A stretch of DNA of 64,000 nt from Gambelia wislizenii (taxonomy: Eukaryota; Chordata; Lepidosauria; Squamata; Crotaphytidae). The stretch is from NCBI GenBank assembly GCA_030847615.1, contig JAUMIR010000004.1:68975001-69039000 (forward strand). The letters are read 5' to 3'. The notes below the pieces were generated by a model. That model was given only the letters and a program-made list of their open reading frames with translations, did not search any database and was not told the origin of the DNA. This document shows, in pieces, positions 1 to 10,000 of this stretch (within the stretch, counting starts at the first letter, position 1; every line of letters starts with the position of its first letter). The position numbers and the translations under genes were made by a program.

Positions 1-679
1 CATGGACAGACCAATTTAAAAGTGCAAAGGCTATCAAAGGATGATTGCTAACACCATTTATCCCAGGTATTATGATTCCCAAAGCATATGGAGGAAATCA
101 ATTTAGTCATTTTGACAGGTAGACAGAAATGTCAATCTATGGGGAAGTTTAAGGTACAAAACCGGCACTAGTTTTCTGCAACTCAGTGCCTTGCAGAGGT
201 GCTGGACTCCATTTCCTTTCACTGCCAGCTAGCACAGTCATTTGCCATAATGCCTGGACATGTTGAGAGCTCCAGTACAACACAACTGTAGGGCAACACA
301 GGAAATTTCAAATGAAGCTTTGATGTTAGTAAAGTGAGCCTTAGGCTCAGGCAATTTCTCCTCCTAGTCCTCCCCACTCCATACCCACACAGAAGGAAAC
401 TTTGAAACTTTCACCCCTGATTTTCAGAAAATACTAGTTTGTTATTGCATCTGATTACAAAACCTGTTTTTCAATTGCTTGCAAACCAGGGTTACAAACC
501 TGTGTTTGATCCTGGTTTGCAAATGATGACAAACCACAGTTTGCCCTCTATATTAAATAAGCCTGAATGTGTTTGGGAGGGGAGGCTCACAGACCCCACA
601 GTAATGACACTTGTAGCTACGTTAAAGAGACAAAACAACACCCTTTTGGGAGAGGTAACTGGGTACTTAAAGATTTGGT
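1..679. other. Unassigned intronic or flanking DNA with a short hairpin
   Basis: No exon or recognisable repeat is seen here. A perfect 10-bp inverted repeat (GCAAACCAGG at 481-490, CCTGGTTTGC at 511-520) with a 20-nt loop lies in a stretch rich in AAACC/GGTTT motifs, probably a small MITE relic. The short reading frames show no family resemblance. Confidence 0.4.
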
Positions 680-1329
680 CAGTGCACCCTCAGCATCTGT
701 ATCCACGGATTTGAGCAACAGCGGCTTGAAATGGAGAAATAATTTTTTAAAAAAGAATCTGTGATCAACTGGTTGCTGTGCTGTGATTGGCGGTGGCAGC
801 AAGCAGCTTCTTCAGAAACATGTATATTGGCGACAGGGGCAAGTTTTCCTGCTCATTCGTTCATTTACAAGTGAGATCACTGTCATCGCCATTTGCCTTG
901 TCCTGCAGAAGCTGCTTGCTGTGCTGCAATTGATGGTGGCAGCAAGTGGTTTCTTCAGGAACATGGCAATTGGTGGCAGGGGCGGGTGCTCCTGCTTGTT
1001 ATCAAGTGAAAGTGTCATTATTCACCATTTCCTGTGGATGCTGCTTGCTGTGCTGTGATTGGAAGTTGCAGTGAACCACTTCTTCAGGAACATGGCAATT
1101 GGCGGTTGGTGCCAATGCTTCTGCTCATTCATTCATTCATTCATTTGCAAGTGAGAGCTTCAGCCAAAGCCTTGTTATACTAACCTCTGCTGCTGGCCTG
1201 GGATGTCTTCTTGGCCTGGCTGTAGTCAATGTCAGATAGTAATTTTAATTAGGGACTTGAGCATCTGCATATTTTGGTATCCATGGGGAATCCTGGAACC
1301 AAACACCCGCAGATACTGAGGGCCTACTG
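680..1329. mobile_element. Tigger/pogo-like TIR element with an internal tandem array
   Basis: The left end (CAGTGCACCCTCAGCATC) and the inverted right end (CAGTAGGCCCTCAGTATC on the minus strand) form a TIR pair. The right side is followed by TA at 1330-1331; the left TA has decayed. The terminal and subterminal sequence (TATCCA..GGAACCAAAC) matches the copies at 17290 and 48203. The interior holds three tandem units starting at 773, 916 and 1045, about 143, 129 and 127 bp long, each with TTGCTGTGCTG and CTTCTTCAGRAACATG. No transposase is visible, so it is non-autonomous. Assignment to Tc1/mariner-Tigger rests on the ends and the TA target. Confidence 0.7.
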
Positions 1330-2110
1330 TATGAGGAAGCATTATAACTTAGTAACCCACTTCAGTCTCTTTGCCACAGATAATTTCTGCTTTTACCTTA
1401 CTAGTTAAAAAAAAAGGTAGTTGGTGCCAGAACTTCCAATTCATTTGTTTTAGGATGGAGAAGCCAGTCAAACTGGAAAAACTAGATGCCTGTCAAACCC
1501 AGTTTACTAGTGAATTCTGAGAAAGCTGTGATAAGGAGAGGAATAAAGGCTCTGCAAAATACTCTAGGCACCCTTTAGGGACAGATAACATGAAACATGG
1601 AGGAGCTCCATGTGAATACATTGGTACAAAGATCCGTCACACGCCAATCAAGCATGAAGATAGCGTGACTCAACTTCACCTCATAATGACCCTATATGTA
1701 TACTTTCATTGGAGAATTGTCTGAGAGGCCCCTTTTCTTTAATAGCAGCAGCAGCAGCACAGTTTGCCAGCACAATGGTCACCTCATGGCAGTACATTAG
1801 TAGCAGGACCCAAAATTAGGTGACGTACAGATAGAGTGGGAAATATGATACTATACAGCAGGATGGGTCCCTGGAACAAAGTTTTGCAGCTGCTGCCTCG
1901 CAAATGCATTTTCAGGGCACTTAGAAGAGAGAAGGGAGACATGTTACAATGTTACAAATATGTCATACCATACCATTCCCCTCTTCAAAGAAAAAAAAAA
2001 GTTTGCCATTCCTGGGTATGAAGCACTCATTCTAAGAAAAGATGCAGTGGTAGGAACAGGATGCAACAATAACAATGCTACTACCTCCTCAATGACTGCA
2101 TTGAAAGTTA
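1330..2110. other. Unassigned intronic DNA
   Basis: Nothing definite is seen. A short (AGC)n run lies at 1744-1758. Reading frames here are short and show no family features. Confidence 0.4.
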
Positions 2111-2406
2111 GGACTTTTTCAGACACAAAAAGATTGTCCTGAGGGATTGGGAGAGGTACGCAGCAGTTCCGCGGCAGGGGGCCAGTTTCAGACTACGCCG
2201 TTCCTCTCCTGTCGTCGTCCGTGTTTCTTCCGTGTTCGACTGAAGGAAAAGGCACCACTTTTTACTCATGAACTCAATCGAACACGGAAGGAACACGGAC
2301 GATGACGGGAGAGGGATGGCGTCGTCTGAAACTGGCCCCCTGCCGTGGAACAGCTGCGTACCTCTCCCGATCCCCCAGGATGACTTTTTTGTGTTTGAAA
2401 AAGTCC
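2111..2406. mobile_element. Palindromic foldback element, copy 1
   Basis: This is a 296-bp near-perfect palindrome. Both arms begin GGACTTTTTCARACACAAAA and stay complementary for about 130 bp, leaving a loop of roughly 30-40 nt around 2240-2275 (GGCACCACTTTTTACTCATG). About 90 bp inside each end is the motif GTTTCAGAC-RACGCC followed by CCTCTCC. It is flanked by TTA on both sides (2108-2110 and 2407-2409). It has no coding capacity. The 3-bp target suggests a PIF/Harbinger-type mobiliser, but the family is not one I recognise. Confidence 0.8.
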
Positions 2407-3044
2407 TTATCTATAGAACTATTAGGCATAGGCAATCATATTTTTTAAAAAGGTAATTAAGTTGTGAAATCTCCTAAAAGTTTTGAGATGTTAACAAGTA
2501 TTCTATTGAATAATCCCCTCCCCTTGGATTCTAAAAGCTATAATTAATTGGAATAGCTAAACTTGGGATTGTAGGGGATACCCGCACACACACAGAGTAA
2601 ATACAGCATCATTGTAGGATAGAAGTGACTGAAGAACCCTACTAGCTTACAGTCTCATCTACCTAGTCAAAATCCATATTAACGGAATACCTTCTTTGGT
2701 TCAAAGAATGGTGCTCAAAACAATCAATGATGCACCTGTTTTTCCCCTTAAAGGTTTTCTAATTTTCTTCTGGTCAATTCAAGATGAGGTAGGAAACTAG
2801 AGGAATAACCCACAGTTTATCAATCTATCTATACCAGCAAAGGCTCATACTGCTTCTCTCAGTTTTCTTTCATCTGGGGACATTTCTGCTAGGTGGCTAC
2901 AAAGTGAGGAATAAAGTTTATGAAAACTTGGTGGATACATCAGAAGTTATTAGAGGAAATGTAGTAACATTCTGCAAAGATGCTCTTCCTGCTCCAAATG
3001 GGACTTGTCCAATGATGCATATACACTGTACAACTTTAACAGTT
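2407..3044. other. Unassigned intronic DNA
   Basis: AT-rich sequence with no recognisable exon or repeat and no long reading frame. Confidence 0.4.
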
Positions 3045-3056
3045 TGTTACTGCTTT

Positions 3057-3277
3057 GTGAAGTCAAAGGCTTTCATGGCTGGTATCCATAGGTTTTTCGT
3101 GGTTTTTTTCCAGGCTGTGTGGCTGTGTTCTGGAAGAATTTATTCCTGACATTTCGCCTACATCTGTGGCTGGCATCTCTGAAGATGCAAGCCACAGATG
3201 CAGGCGAAACATCAGGAATACACTCTTCCAGAACATGGCCTCACAGCCCGGAAAAAAACAACAACACAAAAATCCTA
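3057..3277. mobile_element. Inverted-repeat retroposon, copy A (Penelope-like?)
   Basis: Two arms of about 100 bp face each other around a centre near 3178 (TCTCTGAAGATGC). The arms carry GGCTGTGTTCTGGAA and its complement TTCCAGAACATGGCC. The element is flanked by a 12-bp duplication with one mismatch, TGTTAYTGCTTT (3045-3056 and 3278-3289). A target duplication this long fits target-primed retroposition better than most TIR transposons. A hammerhead-like order CTGAAGA (3179-3185), a stem pair, then GAAAC (3206-3210) is present. It shares its arms with copies at 11185 and 11536. Confidence 0.65.
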
Positions 3278-3889
3278 TGTTATTGCTTTTATTGCCATGG
3301 TTCCATATGATGGAGTCCTGGCATTTGTAGTTTGGTGAGGGACTCATAATTTTCTAATGCATACTCTTGAACTACATCATTAGAGTTTTCTGGCAGATGA
3401 TTCTCATTAAAAACTGCAAATCATAGGATTCCATAGAATGGAGCCATGGCCGTTGAAGTGATACCAAAATCCAAAGCACTATAAACTGTGTCGTGTGGAT
3501 ACACCCATTTTCTACAATTCTCTTAGGAAGAAAGGAAACAACAACAACAACAACTCAGAATTCAATGGTTAACACTACCAACAGAAGACAGAAACCAACA
3601 CTCATATTCCAGGCTTGAATCCAAATCACTAATGATTTCAGAATTTCTGAAATGTAAATATATTAACCCACATTGTGAGCTGTTTGTGTGTTCTTACACC
3701 CTCCCTTAGAAGCATCTGGCGCTTGCCATCATTTGAGAAAGAGGATATTTGGCTAGATATAGAACAATTTGCTCATCTTGTCTGGCCGTCTGAACATTTC
3801 TACTCTTTCCACAAATGGAAAGGAATATAGTGTGCACTAGGGTGAAAACATATACATGATTTTGATGTTTAATATCGCCTACAGACATT

Positions 3890-3945
3890 CATGGAGTAGT
3901 CATAAGTTGACAAGAGACTTGAAGGTGCACGTGCGCACACACAGA
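3890..3945 (+). repeat. 3' tail fragment of an ACA-type SINE
   Basis: The stretch CATAAGTTGACAAGAGACTT-GAAGGTGCAC resembles the 3' end of the tRNA-derived SINEs at 23191 and 40598 and is followed by a CA-rich tail. The body is missing. Confidence 0.4.
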
Positions 3946-4834
3946 CACGACTCAGTAAAAGCTTTTTGATTTAAAATATGGCAGTAGATAAGACAGACTT
4001 ATTAAACTAAACTAACTCCTTCCCCCGTTCTGTCCAACAGTAAACCCAAAGGGAACATTGGAAAAACTGAAAGCTGTATGGTATGGAGACTGCAGTCTGC
4101 ATTGTGGAACAGCATCAAACCATTTAGTAAGAATTAAGCTTATGAAATTAACCATTTGACCCATATTAATTGTTTGACACACCTCTAGTAAAGATGAACC
4201 CCAGACTACCTGTTTGAGTTCAATTGTTACTGCTGCAAGCAAAAAATAAAATAAAATAAAATGAAAATGAAAAGGGCACAAAAGTCAGTCAAAATACATT
4301 TCTCTACAAACCCAAGAAGCAACCACTGAAGTATGATATCACTTCCTTCTCTTGAGCTGAAAGCAGACATAGGCACAAGCTTCTATGCAAGGACATTACC
4401 ACATGCTCATTTTATATAGATTCAATCACTGAAGGTTTTAGGGTTCTTTTTTTCCTGTGAAAAACTAGGCTTCCCGTAAAATGCCTTTCCCTTCTCTTTT
4501 AACATATTTCAGGGGTTGGTGACCCCAGGCTGTGTAAAAATAATGCTTTCTGTAGGAGTGACTTCCCCCTCACTGCTGCTTTAGCAGTATCAGCCCTAGT
4601 CCTGCTATGGTGTCTTATTAACAGCACAAGAGTAATGAAGGAGAAAAAGAGTTTCATTTCAGAGGGAACTGAGTAGAAGAGCCTATTCACTTCCTGTTGG
4701 AGACGTAAGCAAACCTAAAGATGTTCACTCTGATACTCAAGGATAAGAGGTAATACTGCCCAAAGAAAAATGGACTTGAGAAAGACAAATGTTTTTGAAA
4801 TGGAGGAACAGTTCTGTGTGCAAGAGTATGTGTA
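3946..4834. other. Unassigned intronic DNA
   Basis: A short ATAAA/AAATG-rich run lies at 4242-4276. No exon is visible. An 89-codon frame at 4012-4281 on the minus strand crosses this simple sequence and has no family features. Confidence 0.4.
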
Positions 4835-5596
4835 CAGGCATACCTCAGTTAACAAAGCCTCCGACAAAGAAGCTCCTTTTCACCAAGTCTTTTTTGTACC
4901 CACCCAGTCCCCTGTCCTCCTCATCCTCTATCTAGCTGGAAGGTTTTTAAAGGTGCTGCATTGGAAGGATAGTGAAGGAGGGCTGGAGAAACACAGAATT
5001 TCAGTGTGGGGTTGCAGCAGTGTTTCTGTGGTAAACAACACAATAAGGCTTAAGTTGGAAAAGACCAGGATTCCACTCTACCTGATCCTACTGTAGCTGT
5101 GTGTGTCGGCCTTCAACTGGCAAGGTAAAACAGCAGCTAACTCCACAATCCCTTACTGAGCATGTGTGAACAGCAAAATAGAAAGAAAAGGGGAAAGGAG
5201 TTAAGCCCACCTCACCAGCTACCCCAGGAATGTGGTTTAAAAAAAAAAAACAGATCCAGAAGTGTGGCCACTAAAATGGAAATTATAACAAAAATGAAGC
5301 TGGTAAAAGAAAAAAAATTATGACTGGGTGCATTTTGGAAGAAGTATTCTCAGGAAGATTCAAAATGTTTTTGTCTATTTAGGCAAGGCTTCCCTGATCT
5401 GATTGTTTCATTTCACACATGCATATTGTTAGTTCTGAATAAAAAGTATGCTGAAATATATTGACATGTTCATCTTTTTAGTCATGTAGGCATGTATCCC
5501 TATTCTTTCCATGTTATTTCTGCCTCTGGTACCAAATTTCTTGTTAAAGACGTAAAGCCCAGGAACACATCTACTTTGTTCAATGAGATATACCTG
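4835..5596. mobile_element. Tc1/mariner-type TIR element, copy 1
   Basis: The left end CAGGCATACCTCAGTTAACA and the inverted right end CAGGTATATCTCATTGAACA form the TIR, each followed by AAG and flanked by TA (4833-4834 and 5597-5598). The 762-bp body has no transposase frame. The opposite-orientation copy at 28352-29059 shares the ends and internal stretches such as TTGGTACCAGAGGCAGAAAT. The ends resemble those of Tigger elements. Its right TA is also the left TA of the next element. Confidence 0.75.
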
Positions 5597-5598
5597 TA

Positions 5599-5820
5599 CA
5601 GGTTGACCCCATGATCCATGGGGGATACATTCCAAGACACCCCCACACACATAGATATCTGAAAACATGGATAATAGGAAACCCTATTATTTTCAATGAG
5701 ACAAACACCAGAAGTTGGCCATAGAATTGCATTGGAGGAATACCTAGAGAGAACACATTTTTTCAGACATTGATAAGTGAGACTGTGGATACTAAATCCA
5801 GGGATACAGGGGTCGACTTG
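5599..5820. mobile_element. Short TA-flanked MITE
   Basis: The left end CAGGTTGACCCCATGATCC and the inverted right end CAAGTCGACCCCTGTATCC form a clear TIR, with TA at 5597-5598 and 5821-5822. At 222 bp and with no coding capacity it is a MITE of Tigger type. It directly abuts the preceding element across a shared TA. Confidence 0.75.
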
Positions 5821-6159
5821 TATTTCTGTTCATAATATCCATGTCTAAATGAAATCTAGATTTTATACAAACATGTTAATTATCTCTTAAACTGGAATCA
5901 ATTACCCTCCTTTAATGTCAGTAAAGGCAAGATTTCTTTTTTTAAAACATAAAAGAACAAAGCAATAACAGGAAAAAATCTGGCTATCAAAGGCCAAGCA
6001 CTACAAATATTAATATAGTAATACAAAAATGGCCTTGCTGGCTAAGGGATAATGAAGCTATAGTCCAACACCAGGTTGGGGGAGATGCAACAGATCAAAG
6101 GTGGCAATCATGCAGCCTTCTGGATGTTGTGGGATCATCACCACCACCACTACACCACC

Positions 6160-6640
6160 ATTATTAGTATTCCCATTATCTTTATTTCTATCCCACTTTT
6201 CCCTCCTATTTGGGACTGAAAGCAGCATACAATAAAAAGACATTGTTAAAGTCAGCAAAATACAGAACATAAAACAGAATCAAACAATAAAAAAGTTAAA
6301 AACAGCTAAAATTTTAAAAACACACACATATACCCCAGCACAACCATTAGCAGGGATTGGCAAAGGCCTGCCGAAACAAAAAGTTTTTAATTGGCTCCAG
6401 AGGGAAGACAGAAAGGGTGCCAACTGACTTCTCTGGGCAGAGAGTTCCAGAGCCTGGGGGCAGTCACTGAGAAGGGTCTCTCCCAAGTTCCCACCAGATG
6501 TACCTGCAAGGATGGCGGGACAGAGAGAAGGGCCTCCCCAGCAGATTGACTCCCAGCATTTCTCACCCTTGGCTATGCAAGCTAGCACTGATGATGGGAG
6601 CTGCAGTCTAACAACATCTGGAGGGTTGTATGATTCCCAG
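6160..6640 (-). mobile_element. L2-type LINE 3' end with C-terminal RT remnant
   Basis: Read on the minus strand, this segment encodes a degraded tail LWNSLPREV followed, after a frameshift, by LAPFLSSLWSQLKTF. Such WNSLP..FK..LKT endings close the reverse transcriptase ORF of L2-like LINEs. It is followed by an AT-rich 3' UTR ending in TTCCCTCC-TATTTGGGAC (plus strand). A homologous copy lies at 36310-36725. The distal part (6576-6640) carries TCTAACAACATCTGGAGG, typical of a small hAT MITE, so it may be composite. Confidence 0.55.
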
Positions 6641-6835
6641 ACATGAAACAGCTGATACATTTCACCTATTGTTAGCTTCTAACTAAACTCAGGAATATAG
6701 GTGCTAGGGTCCATAAAATACAATCTTGTCTCTCACCAAGATCATCCAGTAAGTCCAGCTGGTGATCTTGTCTCTCTCCCCACATACAAACATACTACTC
6801 CCCATTCAATTCCTCAAGCTTTCCATTGAGTTCAT

Positions 6836-7186
6836 GGACATTTTCAGACACCATTTTAGCGTGGCTACCACGGGAAGAGCTCCTGGGAGAGGGACAGCGC
6901 TCTTGCGTGGCAGGAGGTTGTTTTCGGATGCCACCGTCCCTCTCCCAAAATCAGCAGTGTCAGTTCCGTGAAGCTTCAGAAGCCGCAGAGCCATATTTTA
7001 ATCACGGGCAACTTCCGTGATTAAAATATGGCTCTGCGGCTTCTGAAGCTTCACGGAACTGACACTGATGATTTCGGGAAAGGGACGGCGGCGTCCAAAA
7101 ATGACCCCCTGCCACGCAAGAGCGCCGTCCCTCTCTCGGGAGCTCTTCCCGCAGTAGCCACGCTAAAACGGTGTCTGAAAATGTCC
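6836..7186. mobile_element. Palindromic foldback element, copy 2
   Basis: This 351-bp palindrome has ends GGACATTTTCAGACACC and is flanked by CAT on both sides (6833-6835 and 7187-7189). The centre lies near 7011, where TTAATCACGG and CCGTGATTAA face each other across about 7 nt. Internal motifs match copy 1: a G-rich run, TTTTCGGATGCC, then CCGTCCCTCTCCC. Most arm mismatches are CG against TG or CA, as expected from decay of methylated CpG. No coding capacity. Confidence 0.85.
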
Positions 7187-8370
7187 CATATCACAAAATT
7201 ATGAATATTTCTGATTTTATCAACTAAGTAGCATCAGCATTTCCATTCACAGAGACACACTGTTCTGCACAGTAACTATAAGCCCTTATTTCTGGGAAGT
7301 TTTCAGCACTTGTCCTTCAAGTGAGTGATCTTGCTCAGTGCACGTGTACCAGCAAGGCCATTAATTTCTAAACTGCCCTCTTGTCTCAGAGCAAATACTG
7401 TACATACATTGGTACAATCCAATGTGTTTTTAATTGGTAATGCAAGCAATTGGTTTGTGCAATTCTTGAGGAAATACATAGATTACAAAATGGGAAGCTG
7501 GATTTAAACTGCTCTCTTTCTGGTGGCCATTTAAATCTTCTTGATTTAAAATGAATCCACATTGCTAAGCCTTCATTTATCTAAAAGCCAGTTGCTAGCT
7601 CTTGTAGTTACTGCAAATGCACTGAATGTTATGACAACAACTAAAGCAAGGCTGGCCCAATTCATTTTATTTTGCTCTAATCTCATGACTCTAAAACTCA
7701 TGTAAAAATTGGAAGAGCAGACAGGATTTTTCCACGTACCCAGATTTTTTTTTAACAGCTACCAAACAAGAATACAGTGGAACATGTCCATCAGCTATAA
7801 GAATCATAATAATTACACATATATGCAAGATAGTCAACCACCTGTGACTCATAAATCCTCGGAATTGAACATGTTGTCCACACAAGGACACTATCTTCCA
7901 AGGCAATATATTTTAACACACACACGTATGTACGTCTCTAGACAACACTCATGGCATAGTACAATGTAATTCACACACTTAAGCAACCAATCTCACACTA
8001 TCTTTGAGAATGTAGCTGTGGAGAAATATTAAATGCAGAGGACAACTACAGGCTCTCAGCCAGATAGCTCTGACAGCTAAGGAATAGCAAACAGGTGTCA
8101 AAGTCAAAGACTCAGATAAATATAAAGGGATCAGAGTTTGAGAGGGGGAAAAATGACATAACAATATGCTTAAAAGCCACTGCAAGAGAGCAGGCTGCCT
8201 ATGCATAGTAACCACGGTAATATAAAGGTCTCTAGAATATTAGGCAGCATTCTAATTTTCATAGCTTGACAGCTATATATGCATAGCAGCTATTTATACA
8301 TGAACATAAATTCTAGGTACGGGGGGGGGGGAATATACTACAGAAGTTTAAGCACCACACCACTGGTTAC
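7187..8370. other. Intronic DNA downstream of the RAPL first exon
   Basis: No further RASSF5 exon is seen in this 1.2 kb, which begins with the splice donor at 8370 when read on the minus strand. A G run lies at 8322-8331. Otherwise nothing is recognised. Confidence 0.4.
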
Positions 8371-8490
8371 CTTTGCTGCACATTTGCTCTGGGTACTCCT
8401 AAAAAAGGTGGTCTTCGCTGTAAAAAAACAGTCCTCCAAGTCTTCATCCAAACTACAGTAGCCACTACTCATGCTGTTGTCGACAGTCAT
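8371..8490 (-). CDS. RASSF5: RASSF5 alternative first coding exon (RAPL isoform)
   Basis: This is the first coding exon of the short RASSF5 isoform, RAPL, an adaptor that binds active Rap1, integrin alpha-L and the MST1 kinase in lymphocytes. Reading minus from ATG at 8490 gives exactly 40 codons, beginning MTVDNSMSSGYCSLDEDLED and ending KTTFFRSTQSKCAAK, then a splice donor GTAACC at 8370-8365. The mammalian isoform-specific N-terminus is also 40 residues, starts MTVDSSMSSGYCSLDEELED and joins the common exons in phase 0, as here. The start context (CTTAG before ATG) is weak, with T at -3. The downstream RA and SARAH exons are outside the window. It lies 35.5 kb downstream of the C1 exon at 44005-44126, as in mammals. 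Identity is from recalled family sequence and very likely correct. Confidence 0.95.
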
Positions 8491-9180
8491 CTAAGAAGGA
8501 ATTCTGGCTCCTTGGGAGGAGAACAGGTGAAGTCCTCTGGTGAGCCACAGAGCCAGGTGGGAATCAAAAACATCTGACTCTCAGTTCACTGCAGTGGCAA
8601 CACCAAGGTGGGCATTTCCCAATCCTGTTCCTGTGCAATCAGCAGCAAACACTTCTCCGGCTCCTACTTGCCATGCTTTGCAACTGTTTCTTCTGATCAG
8701 CAAACCAAGTAATGCTGCCTTAAAAAAAAAAAAAAAGAGAGAGAGAGAGAGAGCCTTGCTGGGAGAACAACCTTTCCTCTCCTCCAGCCACCACTCCAGC
8801 TTTTCCTGGCTAACTGTTGCCAGAAGAGGAGAGGGTGCCAGACCCCAAGGGACTTCTCTTTTGCTCCTGGCTCACAGACTCACTCACCATCTGTGTGGCT
8901 TGATTCTCCTATCTTGCAAGCCCACGGAAAGGCTGCTTGTGAGAAAAGCATCACCTCCCTCCCCCCTTCCTGCTTGCTTTCTGTCGAACAGAATTGAGCC
9001 ACTTCCTCTTGCAAGATTTCTCACACAGTTTCTGCAGTGGGTTCTTTACAGAAAATTGTGAGCATCGCAGCTGATTTTGATTGACATGGCTAGAGAGAGA
9101 GAGAGAGAGAAGAGAAGAGAAGAGTTTCACCACTGGGGAGGAGGCAGCCTCCTCCCAGCTCCCCCGTGGCCATAACAACA
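8491..9180 (-). promoter_or_regulatory. RASSF5: Probable 5' UTR and promoter region of RAPL
   Basis: This is the stretch directly upstream of the RAPL start codon. It is richer in C and T tracts than the surrounding intron and holds (GA)n runs at 8735-8752 and 9092-9122 and an A tract at 8721-8735. Read on the minus strand, 8998-9012 gives GCAAGAGGAAGTGGC, a strong ETS/PU.1-type site, which suits a haematopoietic isoform. No TATA box is obvious. The 173-codon frame on the plus strand here runs antisense through low-complexity sequence and is not a gene. Promoter function is inferred from position only. Confidence 0.5.
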
Positions 9181-9406
9181 TTTACAAAAGATAGGAACAG
9201 AGGTGAAAGCAGTTGATTAAAAATATATTACCTGATGTAAACCTTCAGTGCAGTGCCTTCCCAGGTGAATATCCTGTGGAAATGTAATGCTTTTCTTATC
9301 TTACTGGAAAGCATTCCAAAGCCACCCTTATCTATTGTATTTCATCTTTGCCCAGCAACTGTTTTAAGCAGTTTTTCCTAAGGCTATGAGAGAAGTAAAT
9401 GCTAAG

Positions 9407-9520
9407 GCAGAGGTGGGGAATGCCTGGCCCTCCGCCCTAGGAAGCAAATGCAGTGGTGAGGGATGATGGGAATTGCAGCCCAACATTTAGAGGGCCACTA
9501 ATGCCCCACCCTAAGCTCAG
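9407..9520. repeat. Small hAT-type MITE
   Basis: The left part GGTGGGGAATGCCTGGCCCT and the right part AGGGCCACTAATGCCCCACC are inverted copies, with the common core GGGAATTGCAGCCCAACA between them. Related decayed copies lie at 33485 and 34305. No clean target duplication was found. Confidence 0.5.
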
Positions 9521-9534
9521 GATCAGGGTGTAGC

Positions 9535-10000
9535 ATTTGTTGCTGTTATTTCCTGTCAAGTCTGCTTTGACTTATAACCATATACCCTATCAATGAGAGA
9601 CTTCCAAGACACCCTGTCAGCTACAGCAATGCTCAGGTGGTACAAATTCAGGGCCATGGCTTCCTTGATTGAATCCATTCATCTGTTAGATGGTCTTGCT
9701 CTTTTTCTAGCACCTTCCACTTTTCCCAGCATTATCATCTTTTTCAATGAGTCATGTTGTCTCATGATAGGTCCAGAGTATAATAATCTCAGTTTAGTCA
9801 TTTTGGCTTCTTGATTTGCTCTAGGACCTACTCATTTGTCTTTTTGGTAGTCCATCGTGTCCATAGAAGTTTCCTCCAGCGCCACACTTTAAATAGGTTG
9901 GTTTTCTTCCTGTCAGCTTTCTTCACTGCCCAGCTTTCACATCCTTACATAGAAATCAGAAATATTATAGCATGGATTATTCTGACTTTGAGGTGTGTCA
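9535..10000 (-). mobile_element. RTE/BovB LINE ORF C-terminal remnant
   Basis: The minus strand, across frameshifts and stops, reads as the C-terminal tail of the RTE/BovB endonuclease-reverse transcriptase. Recognisable pieces are a W-R-W-R-K-L-L stretch near 9875, AKMTKLRLLYSGPIMRQHDS near 9800-9740, then MLGKVEGARKRARPS. The order and spacing match the segment that ends BovB elements in squamates and ruminants. It is a dead fragment. Confidence 0.65.

Noticed and set aside
6836..7186. Palindrome as an assembly or sequencing artefact
   Set aside because: Arms differ by CpG-type changes and three other palindromes with the same ends and 3-bp duplications exist, one precisely inside CR1.
8540..9061. 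173-codon plus-strand frame
   Set aside because: It runs antisense to the RAPL 5' region through A and GA tracts and has no domain; the real exon is on the other strand.
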